Assembly: GCA_902806565.1 (NCBI GenBank)
Contig: CADCXA010000016.1
Coordinates: 930,001-994,000, forward strand
DNA length: 64,000 nucleotides
Origin: Hypoxylon rubiginosum
Taxonomy: Eukaryota > Ascomycota > Sordariomycetes > Xylariales > Hypoxylaceae
Direction of reading: 5' to 3'
Positions 23,329 to 36,900 of the stretch are shown here, one piece after another (positions within the stretch are counted from its first letter, which is position 1; every line of letters begins with the position of its first letter). Under the pieces are notes generated by a model. It was not told the DNA's origin and did not search any database. It saw only the letters and a list, made by a program, of their open reading frames with translations. A program made the position numbers and the translations under genes.

Positions 23329-26300
23329 ATGGCGACTCCTGCCAGTTCTGACGAGGGGGAGATTGTAGAAAACGGCGTGGGAGACTCGAAGGCAACTTCA
23401 CTGTCTCGTACTGAAGGAACCGGTGTTGACCGTGTGGACAGAAATCGTGCTAGATATTCAAGATCCAGATCGCCCGAGTATTTGAACGGCTCGAGGTACC
23501 CTCCCAGCTCTTCTCGACAAAGTCGCTCTCCCCGTGGCCACAAGCGTCTCCGCGATGACCGCGATTCCTATCGTGGCGGTCGGACAGACGCAGATCCGCG
23601 ACGATTTCGCGTCCACTACGAGGACACTGCCGACAGCCAACGCCGCTCGCGCTTGCCGTACGATGACGAAGACCGTCCCCCTTCGCGTTCGTCAGTCTCC
23701 GATCTTCATTACGATGACAGAGATCGAGATGCCGCTGCTCGCAATAGAGGGAGGGATATAAGCCGAGACCGTGACCGCCATCCCAGAAAACGCAACAGAA
23801 ACCGCACTCGTTCTCCATACAGGCCGCCGCCGCGGAACGACAAAAATCGAAACGGCTATTCGCGGCGTGATGATAGCAAGTCTCAACGACCCCCTGGTAG
23901 GGATGGCGCAGAAAGCGCAAGGTTGAGCCATCAAGGAACCCCCCGTCATTCCCAAGATCAAGCGAAGTATACTCAACGGCAAGCTTTAGCAGAGACTTTA
24001 GGTGCTGGCAAAGATAACACTAAACATACATCAGGTAGTTTAGAAGAAACTACTCGTACAGCTACGTTAACTCGGACCAATGAGCCAGAGAAGGACTACG
24101 AAGAGAAGCCTGTCGATATAGAGGCGGAATTAGAACGCCGGCGCCGGCGTCGCGAGGAGCTACTTGCTAAGTCGCGTGGTGCCACTCCAATGTTAGTACA
24201 GGCTCTTCAAGCTTCCGAGAAGATGAATGTGTCCTCGCCGGGCCAAACACGAGCAAGCACGCCTATGACTACCGAAGGGGCCACGCCCCGATCTAGTGAG
24301 TAAATCCCCATTCAGTAGTTCTCGATTGGACAACTTCTAACACGATGAGTAGATATCTCGTCGCCGAACTCTCCTGCACGTGTCCTTCAGGAGGGAATGT
24401 CGCCTGCCGCGATTGAAATCTCTAATGATCAAGAGCTTATCAATACGCATGGCAAATCGAGAAGTACGGATGAAGATGGGCCTTCGGCTGCAGATTATGA
24501 CCCGACGGCTGACATGAGAGAGGACGAGTTAAGAGATGAACTACGGCATGGTCAAGTTGGCCCTCACGGAGAAGTGCTTCCTTCTAGCGAGAAGGCCGAG
24601 ATCGCCCCAACAGAAGAACCGCAGCAGCCGGAGAAGTCGAAAGCAGATGATGATGAAGATTTCGATATGTTTGCTGAAGAATTTGACGAAGAGAAGTTTG
24701 CCGCACCCAAACCTACTCATCTAGACACAGCTGCAGATGACCGTAAAGTACCCTCTGCGCTTGCCCAGCCTAATGCCGGCGGTATTCTCGAGGGCGATGA
24801 TAAAGACGGCTACTATAAAATCCGAATCGGTGAGATTATGGACGGTCGGTATCAGGTCCAAACAACTTTAGGTAAAGGGATGTTTTCGGGTGTCGCTCGA
24901 GCTGTCGACATCACGAATAAGAGACTGGTTGCCATCAAGATGATGCGGAACAACGATGCGCTCAGAAAAGGAGGCTTCACCGAGATCGCCATCCTACAGA
25001 AGTTAAACGACGCCGACCCCGAGAGTCGCAAACATATTGTCAAGTTCGAGCGCTATTTTGAACACAAAGGCCACCTGTGTTTAGCATTCGAAAATCTTAG
25101 CCTGAACCTGAGAGAGGTCCTGAGAAAATTCGGCAATAATATCGGTATCAACCTCGGCGCAACACGCGCCTATGCCCATCAGATATTCGTTGCCTTGGCT
25201 CATCTTCGCAAGTGCAGTATCATACACGCTGACTTGAAACCAGACAACATCTTGGTAAGTAAGCCCTTGACGGAAGATGAGGTAAAGTCGATATACTAAC
25301 TTTGTATAGGTCAACGAAAATCGCAACGTGCTCAAGATCTGTGATTTGGGTACAGCTATTGATAGATCGGACGCCGCAACTGCGAACAACGAAATCACCC
25401 CTTACTTGGTCAGTCGATTTTATCGGGCTCCAGAGATCATCCTCGGTATGCCATACGATTATGCTGTCGACATGTGGTCCATAGGCTGCACGTTGTATGA
25501 ACTCTACACCGGCAAGATCCTATTTACGGGGGATAGTAACAACCAGATGCTCAAGGCGATCATAGAGATCCGCGGCAAGTTTAGCACCAAGTTGTACAGA
25601 CGTGGTCAATTATCTCACATGCATTTTGACGATTTTGGCAATTTCATCAGCCTCGAGAGAGATAAGGCACTCGGTAAGGTATGTGGACATTTTCTAGCTC
25701 GCTGATACTTTCCCTGCAAGTCGCTGTTGATGAATTCCTCCCGCATCCCTTTCATTTGTTTCTATTTATATACCACGTCTAGTGGCGCTTCCCTGAGAGT
25801 TCGGGCGGTTATGGGTGCCAGGGCACGGCTGCAAGCTGCGAGCTGCGAGCTGCAGGCGAGTCACAATAACGCGAGTGAACTCGGAAAGATGCCAGCCGCA
25901 CAGAGACCCTTGTACTTGCTGATCAGCTTTTCATGCTTGGGTCGTACTGCTTTTTGGTCAGCAACAAGCCCATGTGAAATCCTACGATGATATTGCATTA
26001 TCGCTCGTCTCAGGTTGGAGTGCATACGGCGCGCTTACAGCTCGAGCGCTACCCCGGATCTGACAGCGTCGAGCTGAGCTGATGCTCTCGACCAACTATC
26101 ATCCCCAGCTTGATCCTAATCACAATCGAACTCCGCGTCTTCAGTTCCCTTCTGCCGCATCTTTATTAAATTCCTAAAATAAGTTGTTAGAGTATGCAAG
26201 CTAACGGGTACATAGACAACGGTACGGACCCTGGCAGTTGTAAAGCCAACCCGTGATCTCCGCACTCGCCTCATGGCTGCATCCGGAGGGATGAACGACG

Positions 26301-26437
26301 TGGAGTCTAGGGATCTAAACCACTTCGTAGATCTACTAGAGCGGTGCCTCACGCTTAACCCAGACAAGAGGATCACTCCATCTGAGGCTTTGAAGCACCC
26401 TTTCTTTATGACCAAGCTCACTGGTCCCCTTAGATAG
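23329..26437 (+). CDS. PRP4: Prp4-type pre-mRNA splicing kinase
   Basis: Nuclear Ser/Thr kinase that phosphorylates spliceosomal proteins at tri-snRNP activation. Exons: 23329-24295, 24353-25254, 25310-25678 and 26216-26437. The joined protein is 819 aa. The first ~300 residues are an Arg/Ser/Asp-rich SR-like domain. An acidic linker follows. The kinase domain starts near residue 489 with YQVQTTLGKGMFSGVARAVD. The ATP lysine is in LVAIKMM. The catalytic loop is IIHADLKPDN and the DFG position reads CDLGTA; HAD and DLG are typical of the Prp4 branch. SRFYRAPEIILG is the activation segment. The end is RCLTLNPDKRITPSEALKHP. Introns 1 and 2 are 57 and 55 bp, but intron 3 is 537 bp. The start at 23329 is the first ATG. 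Confidence 0.93.
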
Positions 26438-27370
26438 AGCCGTGGGTGCCTCCCGTGTGAGCTACTCGCTACGACACGCTCCTAGCCTTGAAGGACCTTG
26501 CTGGCTGTCTCGCCTGCGGCCTCGCCTGCAGCTGCAAAGGAACCTTTGAATAGGCCAAGGTATCACTGGACTATTAGGGTGGTTAGGATGGCACCCATCA
26601 TGGTACAGCCAGTCAAATCAAGAATCCGTTGTCAGCAACATAGATACCGCTTAGAAGTTCACGGATTGGTGCGAATTTCCGACTTTGATTTATTTATAAT
26701 ACCTTCACTATGTGATTAGGGGTTGGTCTCGGAGATCTTTTCGAACCCGGATGGTTGCCCTCGGGCTGCACCATCTGAGGAAAGGGGAAGAATGAATACC
26801 AACGCCCCTAGGTCAGAAGAGAGGGCATAAATAAACAGTCAATTTTAGAAATATTGCTGCGACATGTGGTGCCATCTATGTGAACGAGGCGTGTTATACT
26901 AAGGCGCATACACACACGTAAATAGAAACTTGAACGCCGCACCGCAACTTACGGCGTGGAAAATATGCGTTGGTGATTATCCTACCTGGCGGTTTGCATA
27001 TGTAACCCTTGGTAGATGCTTTCTTTACTTGAGGATCCCTAGAAGATGATCAAGGCTATCTACCCAAGGTATCTAGAACTTTTGGAAGGCGCAGAAGCCC
27101 TGGCAAATCGCGCGTAGGATCTAGTATAATGACAATGGTGGAGTTCCCGTTGAACAATCCTTTCGCTTCCCTAACCCACAGGGCTACAGACAGCACTGAC
27201 AGCAACTCGAGCTAGAGCGGCGCGACTTCGACAGGGTGGCCTAATCTTCCCTGCGAGTGGTGACATGGTAATTGCTTCTATGGAATTTTGTCCATCGCAC
27301 ATCGGTCCAAATTCTTGGAATTGCCACTTCTTAGTCGGTATGGGATTGGAATACCGACTAGGTGCGTACC

Positions 27371-27380
27371 TACCTAGGTA
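27371..27380. repeat. TACCTAGGTA palindrome, copy 4
   Basis: Exact copy preceded by TACC, so the left arm is partly duplicated (TACCTACCTAGGTA). Confidence 0.85.
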
Positions 27381-28958
27381 CTATGCAAGGCATGACCTCG
27401 CTTAGGAATCCCAGTACGCTGTTATAGAGCCGAAAGGAATCTCATAAGTTTCCTCCAAGATGGCCTCCTACCGCGCATGTAAGATTCACGAAGAGTTATG
27501 CGTCCGTCGGGAGATGGTTGCAAGCGGAATTACGAGTTGCAGGGAGAAAGGCGGATTTGCAGCACGCGTGCGAGATAAGGAGAGAATTTTCGCTGTAGCT
27601 GCTACGTCTTGTCATATGCTGAGTATTATTGTGTTTGTCCCCCCTTTAACAATCATCAAAGTTACTCGTCTGTCCTTTAATGATCATCAGAGTGACATCT
27701 ACACCTTTCTGCCGTGCTCTCATTTCTTCACATAGTGTATTTCATGCAAGTTATCACTTCTCAAGGCCAATCTAGGTGATCGGCCCGTCCAACTATCACG
27801 TATCCTCGTCTTGCAAGTCCTAATCTCGATGTTTATGCCCAACCTTGGTAGCCCCTGAGAGGTAGAGATGGGAGGAGCGCAGATGTTCTTTGAAGAACAA
27901 AATCCTTCGAACTTATCATCATTCTAGGTCAATGGTATCGTAGTGGTCAAGTGCGAGGAGTGGTTTGAGGGGGAGGCTAGTATATGCCGGGAGTTTTCTG
28001 CAGCAGCCGGCTTACAGCAGCGAGCACAATTAGACAATCTTCGCGGTCTACTGCTTCCTACAACCATGAGACCAGGCTATGTGATTCCCAGTGCACTTCG
28101 TAGTTACTATTAAGCAAGCATCAGGGGAGGGGGCGGGATCCATCGTGTCCTCCACGCCTATGGATGTAGACGTTACTAAGCCAGGTATGCAGATGCCTAC
28201 ATTCTGCGGATCGTTGTCGATGTAGCTTCTGCTTCATGGCTATCTTGGTGCCAAAACGTCCATGCATACGGCTAGGTCCAGTCCGTTCCTCCTATTGAAG
28301 TTGGCTTTAAATCAAAGCACATGATAGCATCGATATCAAAGTGGAATGGAAGTTAATTGTCGGAACAACTATTTTTATCTCCTCTAACTTGATTCCACAG
28401 CAAGGTTTAACTACCTACTCCATGTGGCCTATTATTCATGATTATAGAGATATCTTGAAATAGGACTCTGCAGTAAGGATTTGGGGGTTGACCATATGGT
28501 CGAGTCACAAGCGATTCGCCGTTCCTAAGCCCAAGCCTCCCTGCCGCAGGCGAGCAATGTCACTGGACCTGCACGTAAGATCAGCTCTCCTCTCATTCAT
28601 GATACAGCACTATACTTCATTGGCCTAGGTTCGACGGTGAGATTTGTAGTACGTTCTCGCAGGGAAAGTTTCACCTTGGACGGCATGCAAGCGGGAAGAG
28701 TCACGTCGCACCCTGAACGGTATCACTCCCTTTTGGAAACAAGTCATTGTACAGTGAGGCGAGGCTGAGGGGACGAGGACTCGGAACGTGAAGTAACGAG
28801 TAAGATCCAACAGGAGTCACCGCACGACCCGACCCGGCAGCCCACGTCGACGCATGCACATGCTCTGCTAATTTACGTCAAGAGTCACTACCGCAGGTTC
28901 TAGACCTTGTGATGCACGACCAATGAGACACCCAGCCAAAAGCGTAGGGCTCCTGGAC

Positions 28959-28968
28959 TACCTAGGTA
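28959..28968. repeat. TACCTAGGTA palindrome, copy 5
   Basis: Exact copy followed by GATGAAAAGC, with AC immediately before it. Confidence 0.85.
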
Positions 28969-31900
28969 GATGAAAAGCTGAAATGCCGGAACCCGTCGAA
29001 CGTTCATCCGTTTGCTGCCGCCATCCGAAGCGGGTCGAGAGAGACGGACGAGTTGGCGTGTTACCGGAACCCATGGTGGAGGCTATGCTCGTTCGAACTG
29101 CCGCCATTACGTATCACCATCCTGTTCAAGGCGGCTCCTACAATTCTATTGGCATCGCGGGAAATTCACGAAGATGTGCCATAGGTGGCTGTTTTATTAA
29201 AAACATAATTCCACATGTAACGCTTACGCTCATAACTCGGTTGTCTGGCGCTCCATGATACGTGTACATGGAATCGAGGGACCCGGCTACTGTACCAAGA
29301 TAGAGCCACGAATCTAAATATATCGTCCGAATCCATGCATTGCGGGTCAGGGCGAGAAGGGGCCGCGCGATATGAGGCTCAGCTATAGGGTCGGTCGAAC
29401 CCGTAGGCCGCAGCTTGGGCTGGCGTCCTAGGCGCCTGGACCCTTACTAACCTAACGCGTTGCCGACGGGTTAAGATTGGACGACATGAGAAGAGGCCGT
29501 GGCCATGTTTCCTTTATGTCATCGTAACTCGGGCTCAAACCGCAAAACGAAAATCGAGCTCCGCGAATTGCAACCTGTGGGGGGGATTTCCAAAAAGAAT
29601 TCGTTGCCCCCTCGTCCCCTCAGTCCTGTGCCACGTCTCGCAACGCGTACGGGATGCATTATGTGCGGCCTTGTCTCAACCTTGGCGGCAAATAGATTTC
29701 GCGCTGTCATGCTTGTCATATGTATGTATACACATACACATAATTTAGAGAGAGAAAGAGAGACATGGGGTCTTGGTCAATATCGAGTGATGTTGTTGGT
29801 ACATTCGGGAGACTGATGTGTGAAACGTGACAAGCATAACACCTAGTCTGCAACGGGTGTCTGTGCTAGAAGGTTGGTTAGTCAGTAAGAAAATGGTGTT
29901 AGAGAGCTAGACAATCAGATAGGTAACTCCAGCCATTCGGGATATTGGCAAGCAGCCGCCCGAAACCTTGCGTCAAAACACCCCCTTTTCCCTGGCAGTA
30001 GAGAAATGGGACCCGATGGGGTCCATGCCGACGCCCGGAGCGAGCGACATGTCAGATCTGGCAGCCGATGGGCCAAGTGGTGCCCCGGCCGTAGTGCCCC
30101 GGGCATCCAGGGGTTTGCAGCTAGGTACCTAACGTACGGGAAGGGGGTTAACGACTTCGGAGATAGTAACACGAGAGATAAACTTCATTATCCTATGAAA
30201 CACGGGCGCGAAATAATCACCCAACTGGCTTAAGGTGATGACGGCAACGGTAGAAGTGATGTGATGTGATGTAAATGCCTGGCATAAGGGGGGCTCGAGC
30301 CACTGATGTAAATTAATGATATGTATATGTGCCGTAAGGGAGAGAGGCTGAAATTGGAAAAAAAACAAAAACAAGAAGGACCCGAAACCATAGCACGGGC
30401 GCACCAATAGTAGAACTCGATATTATTATTACACGTATCTAGAAGCCGGCACGCATGGCTCTGAAAGATCGGCGCAAATTACGCAACCGGCACGGCCTAA
30501 CTTGGTAGATCTCGAGCTTTGCTGATGACGATACATAGTAGAGATGATGCCCTATGCCTTATGGACCCCCCGTGTTTGATTGCCAATCGCCCTAACTCAA
30601 GTATCAATTCCCAATTGATCTGCACGTGGAAATCTCACCTTTCATCCCCCTCTCCTGCCGCTTTCTGTTGAACGACCTGACGGTATACAGCAAATAGATT
30701 AACGCCTGGGCGATCCCTACGTCTCTGATATCGCCGTCTGTTTCGTGTGCCTCACCACGGCTGATCTCGGCTGCGACGAGCGCGCAGGACCTTGTCTAAC
30801 ACATCTGCGAGAGGACCGTCCAAGTCCCTGCAAGCAGGTGTTCTGACGGATGCTGCTGGCTGTCGAGCTATTCATTGGTTATCGCAACTCGAATTCAATG
30901 CATTGAAAGATTATGTGCGTCCAATCCCACTTGATTCTAGACAGCTTCGAAGAGGTGAACTTGACGAAGTTGACATCATGACTTTTGCGGCTACTTCGGG
31001 GGTTGACGTGGCATGGCAAGTGAGATATATTTCGGTGAAGTAGGTTCTAGACGTTCGTGTGATACTCCTTTTGTATAGCATCATTGTATTGTCATTGGGG
31101 GATGAGCGAATTATCGCGCGACGGCGGTGTTCTTCTCTTGCCCACTAGGAGGCACCGAGACGGCTTGCAAATCACAGTAGACAACGCTGGCAATACCGCA
31201 GCCGACGATCTGGCTTGATCCTGAGTGGTCTCTGCTAAGCCCGACGAGGAAGCTAGAAAATATAGAAGAATTCGATGATCAACATCGATCCGTCATCGTA
31301 TTACACTACTTCTGCTATACACTACGTGTAGTAAGGCCAGGCAGCTAGGCAAAGAATAGTTCTCTCGACACGACCTCGGCGGAACTCTTCCGGGAGCGGG
31401 AGGGGGTTAGGCGCAGCGCCGACGATCCCGACGTCAAGAAGACGGGGTTGGTGGCCGCGAGGGGCGGTGCTCATTGGGGACCCCACGATCCAATGAACGA
31501 GCCAAGACGCATCTTTCCCTCGCGATAGCACATCTTTTATGGTAGACCATCAACGACGCTACTGGATAAGAAGTGTAATTTTCGTGCTTTCTTGCTACCC
31601 TAGGCACACCTACGGGAGAAAGAGGTGAGGGTCTGGAGTAACGTAATATCAAGGCAAGCTGGGCAAGATGAAGAATGATCAAGATTCAAGGACCTGCACT
31701 CTCTGGCCTAGCCCCCAAGGGCGAAATTCTTAAGGAGAGCTGCAATAAACTCTCTCGGTGCCCACTTGATTGAGATCTTCCATCGCCGGCGATCTCTTAG
31801 GAGGGAGGGCTTACCGAATCACGACGCACACGGCAAGGGGCCCGGTCCCCTCAGGGCTAGGCATCCTCGCCCCGTTCGAACCCCCAAGATGGGCTTTCAT

Positions 31901-32229
31901 CTCTCTTGAGAAGACTAGCATATCGAGTATTGGGAGATCTTGGAAATGCATTACCTCCTAGTTAGCCAAGGCACGGCGCGTGGTATAGTATAGGTATAGT
32001 ATAATATAATACAACGCAGTATAGGGTGTTCCTAGCTCCCTGGCAATATACTAGATACGGCCCCATCGACGATGGCCCGTCGTCGATATGGCATTTGTTT
32101 TGAAGGCCCCGGGTTACCAGGGTCCTTAGATGTGTGGCATGTGTGGTCTGTGAGACCGTGAGACCGTGAGACATCAGGGACCAGGAATGAAAGTGGTCCG
32201 AGCGGACTTAGAAGCGTTGCAAGGGAGGG

Positions 32230-32249
32230 ATTACCTAGGAGGTATCTAA
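32230..32249. repeat. 20-bp dispersed repeat, copy A
   Basis: ATTACCTAGGAGGTATCTAA, identical to 51798-51817. In both places CAAGCT follows within a few bases, so the homology extends a little beyond 20 bp. Confidence 0.8.
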
Positions 32250-33436
32250 ACAAGCTAATGGCCCAAGTTGGCCCGCGATGCCATTCCCGATCCCATGTCT
32301 CGGGATCGCGCTAACTGAAAGTAGCCCGCTTATAGATCGCGATCATGCGAGCGTAACGCCCGTACGGTAAATGATGGGAATGGAGTTATGCGTGGGGACA
32401 AGGCTTCGACGGCTTTGTCTAAAATCAGGCGACATCCGAATGCAAGGCGATACTACTATGTAGGTACTTTTGGAGACTGGATCCATGCTCATCTACGATC
32501 TTCTAACAATCTAACAATCGTGACTCTCCGTCTGTAGGTGCCGTTGGTAGCCTAGTACACTGGCCTGGCAAACCACCTGATCCATGATATTTGCCATCGT
32601 CGCCTATAGGATTTGGTACGCGTGTCTGATACGCTACGGCACAAAACGAGCCATTATCACAATAGCCATTCCAGGCAAGCCATGTCCATCAAGTTCATGC
32701 AGAGCTGCGGTGACGTTTGTTGCGGTGTGAACAGGCTAAATGAGGAAAGTGGCATGGCGTCGTCTAGATTTGAAAGAAGGGATCAGCCATATGATTGAAA
32801 CTGTGGCTCGTGGCGGTGAGTTTCAACGTATGGTGAATCTTCTCATCCCACGCTTCCATGCTTCTCACCACTCAACCTTCATCCGTCTTCTGCCTCTGCC
32901 ATTGGTGTTTCCCTCTTTCTCTTCTGAACATGTTGGCCTAATCGGAGTCTAGAAGAGAGGCCAAGATGAGATCATGCGCGCTCTCGTGGGATTTGAGCGT
33001 GGTTGGGATATAGAGTCACAACACCAAAGGACTGGCGAGTTAGAGGCTTGGTACACACATGTCCTTTCTTACCATTCCCTTTCTTTCGCGTGGTCGTCAG
33101 ATGAATCATGCCTACTATAGTGCGGAAAGGTTGTCTCACGACCTCACGTTCTAACTCTTATCGTGAGAAAATATTGTGGCGGTACGACTTAAAGGGGCCT
33201 AGGTTCGAGGGAAGGTCTGTGCCCTGACGAGACCTACATAAGATGGAGCGGTCTAAGAATATTCCGAATCGTAGATGATGCATGGAGGTCCACTGTCGGG
33301 TCCATGTGTTCTTGATGGTAGACCCGGATCTTGGACACATTCCAATTCCTTCGTCTCGGCCGTCATCAACTGATGTCCTACATAGTATGTCCTATTTTTA
33401 ATCAGATCTGTTTTATTAAGTTTAATCACGAACATG

Positions 33437-33488
33437 CCTACATATATACATACATATATACATACATACATGCATACATATATACATA
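33437..33488. repeat. TACA/TATA microsatellite
   Basis: Imperfect array of CATA and CATATATA units over about 50 bp, interrupted by one GCATA unit. Confidence 0.85.
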
Positions 33489-33750
33489 CTATGGTGTTAT
33501 GGGTAAGTCTTAATACACTGTTATGTCGATGCACTAATTTTTAGCGTTGCAGGGGGGGTAAAAAGATACTTGTGGCTAACTATTTCAGCCTTAATGGTCT
33601 GTGCCAGGCCTGTGAGCTACATGACAGTGTCTTAAAACTTTGGCCTGTAACCATAGTATATTGCTGAGTAGATGCTGCGTATAGTACATCAGATCAAGCC
33701 GTGTCTTGCAGAACTGCCAATATCAAAAGGTCATCTTAGATATAGCAAAG

Positions 33751-33760
33751 TACCTAGGTA
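33751..33760. repeat. TACCTAGGTA palindrome, copy 6
   Basis: Exact copy flanked by G on the left and C on the right, so here the palindrome is 12 bp (GTACCTAGGTAC). Confidence 0.85.
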
Positions 33761-36700
33761 CGGTAGGTGTTGGATCCGTGGATTGGTCTAGAGAACCCCT
33801 GGACCGACAGCCTCACTTCTCGGCAAGACATGAAGAGGCGCCAACCAATCTGATCTATGAATCCTCCATCCCTTTGCCGTATTACGAGGCTACTGCATGC
33901 GGGCATGGGCGACCGCACCAAAGAAATTACATAGTATTCAATGCTACCCACCCTGTTCGGAGATAATCCCTCACTTTCAGGCTGGGCTGGCTGTGGGCAG
34001 GACGAGCCTGCAGCCTCGAAAAGCTGGGGCTCCATCAAATTCATTATCACTCACACTCTTCATACTCTTCATCAGCCGTTGCTGGCCAATCAAGGCTACG
34101 GACCGCCAAGGGGGGTGCCCTCGCCGTGCCCTCTGCTTCCGGGATGCAACCAGAGACTCGTGCGCGATTGGATAATTTCTTGCATCTGCTGCGACGCTAC
34201 CAATGCCGTTCTACGAATCCGGCATCGTTACCGCCACTAGTCATTCCTCTGCAGCTTCTGATAATCAGTCGGTCAGTCAGTCGTCAATTCAATGAAACCG
34301 CCAGGGCGGAATGGCAAGTGCCCGTCTTTCTCTTCATCACCTATGTATGTATGTATTTCACATCTCTTTTAGCAGTCCGCGCCGTGAGGTAATCAAAACA
34401 AAGAATTCTCCATGGCTTGCGCAATAATGAGCGCGCGCGGATACGGGCGGCCCCAGTAGTCGTCCCCTTATGGATCTCTTTTGCCGCCGAACTAGCAAAG
34501 ACGGCTTAGCAATCTACGTATTTGCGGCGGCAAATTTATCATATCTAAGAGTCACACATAGCAAACCGGTCTACTACTACATACGTACTTGTAGGCACTC
34601 AGCCTAGTTGACTAGGTGCTAAGGCAGCAGTTTTACTATGTACGAGCTGACCATTCGCTCGCGAAGAGCACTCAGCATACCAAACCACAAATTCCCTGCA
34701 GATAGTCGAGAGTCAAGAATATAGGAATGCTCCACTATCGGTCTGGGCTAGGATGTGCTAAGACAAATTGCAACAACAAGTAGTATAGCGTTGTATGTGT
34801 AAGAAACTACATAGTACTGCTTCACGGGTCCAGGCTGCGGGAGACAGGAGCACTAGCCAACGCTCTAGAAACGGGGGCAGAGTAATAATGTTGCGGTACA
34901 AAGTTACCCAAGTACATACGAGACATGATCAAATCTCGTCAGTGCTGTGGCGTATCGGTCCATATGGGCAGATCATAGATGGCAGATGCTCAGCGTCTTC
35001 TCAGCATAGTTGAGAGTGCGACATAACAGCGACATAACAGAAACAGCGACCGCTGCGCGACGGTAAGCATATGGGCTAATGTACTATGGTAGCATTGATC
35101 TTATGAGGATACGAAGCATTACTTGCAACAGAAGTCTCTGTTCGCTGGGCAAATTCTTACCATGCTATTCGAAAATGGCTGGTCTCAGGAGCATTGCCCT
35201 ACCCGCTTGTTTGAGGTTTTATGCTTTATCCTCTACTAGAAATGCAGCATCTGTGCAGCGAACAAACGCTTTACTATGTGCTATGTGCCATGTGCCATAC
35301 CTTACGGACGGCATAACGAAGCACGGATTACCGTCGTCCTAACATTGTTTCCAAGTCGTCCGAAGACGCCCCCAAGGTAGCCAAGTTACATGCCTAAGCC
35401 TAAGCTCGCAAAGCCGGGTGCTACAAACTATCCGTAAACACAGAAGTTTGTCGCAAAGCTCCACTAGCAATGAATCATTTGCTGGTGGGTTTCAATGGGT
35501 CAGAAATATTTCTTTCTCCAAGAAAAGAGGGAATAAACAACACAATCTCGATACAGAATTTCCTGTTGGCCAAATCAAGGACCTTGCCAGCCGCCCGGCG
35601 TCCCAATGGCAAAGAAGTGAAAAAGTCATGCGAGTCACGGGCTCATGGATTTATGACGATTTGCCCGACCAGTGAAAGGGAAAAGCAGGCGAACTAACGA
35701 GATGAGAAGAGGTGGAGCGTCAGCAGCCCGTAACAAGTCTCGTCAGTCTTGCCAGTCTTGCCAGTGCCAATTCTTTGATAGCCCCCTTATTGAGCAAGAT
35801 CACACGCACACGCCCCCCTTCTTCTTCGGTTCGGCCTCTGAGCTAGCCTAGAGTGCCCTGCTAGGATCCCAGGCGTGGTATTAAATATTGGACATGGCTT
35901 CGCTAGGGTAGCAGTGGTCCACCCTCGGCCGCTGAGTGGACCATTTATTTTCGTGTGTCAGACAATCCTTGCCCTCGTATATTACGACGAGCCACGAAGA
36001 TCTCGGTCCTTGTTCAGGCTGCGTTATCCCATCCCTCCAGTGGAGTGCCCTAGAAGCAACTGGTCCCATTCCTTGACACCTCCTCCCCCAAATCCCCTCC
36101 CCCCCTACCACTCGCTCCTCGCACCTCGCACCTCACTCCCTTCTCCTGGTTCGCTCCACTCTTCGCCAGGCCGCCTTCACAGCTACACTAGCGCGTCGAA
36201 TTCAAGAATAGCGCATGTGTGGGAATGGGAAGTGGAAGTGGGACCGGGAACCAGTAAGGTCAGACATGGATATGAGCTGGCTTTGATCAACTGTGGACTG
36301 GGGACTGGGACTTGCAGAGTCAAGCCAAGCCAAGCCGGCCGGGGCTTTCTGATTCTGATTGAGCCACTCAAACACGCAAAAGACCAAAGGACCCCTGGCT
36401 GTCACTATGTACCTGTAGGACGGGGTTATCTCAATATCTACATCAACCTCCCGGCCTGCACCTTAGCTTCGAACCTCACATACATCGTTCACTACCTCCA
36501 TTCATTGCAGAAGCTACCCATCCTTCTACCTAACCATCACGCTTTTTCAACACGGACCACCTTCGTCGACATCGCCGACACCATCAACACTCTCTTAACA
36601 TAACTCTCACCTAGAGCCATCGACATCCGGCTCCTCTACCACCGGCGACAACTATCTTAATTCCATGGCCCGTTGACTCGACGCCATTACCCACAGGACG

Positions 36701-36900
36701 ACCCAGGGACATAATATTACTTTCAGCCTTAGGATTTTCCCGTGGATTTATTGCTCCAAGGACGTTGCTTTTTGGATTCGAGGACATAATTCCAGTAGAG
36801 AAGGCCGTTTTCTCTTGATTCCTTTCCTTTTCTGTTGCTCCTAGATCCGTACCCAAGGATTTTATTTTACCAGGAAAAGGACCGTAATCTGTCGCGTATC

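Larger units (their letters stand above)
26438..36900. other. 10.5-kb region without a recognisable gene
   Basis: No frame here is long, has fungal codon character, or resembles a family I know. Base composition is ordinary, so this is not a RIP island. It holds three TACCTAGGTA palindromes, a TACA/TATA microsatellite (33437-33488), and one copy of a 20-bp dispersed repeat (32230-32249). The last 1 kb (about 35860-36900) is C/T rich and likely holds the promoter and long 5' leader of the Ran1-like kinase gene. Long noncoding transcripts or fast-evolving small genes cannot be excluded. Confidence 0.6.

Noticed and set aside
31860..31895. tRNA-like T-loop words (GTTCGAACCC and similar at 26739, 29395, 63825)
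   Set aside because: Flanks do not form the five-base T stem and no A box or acceptor stem lies at the right distance.
35875..36603. 242-codon plus-strand frame before the Ran1-like kinase
   Set aside because: Low complexity from CT-rich leader DNA, no family features, and it lies where the kinase promoter and 5' leader should be.
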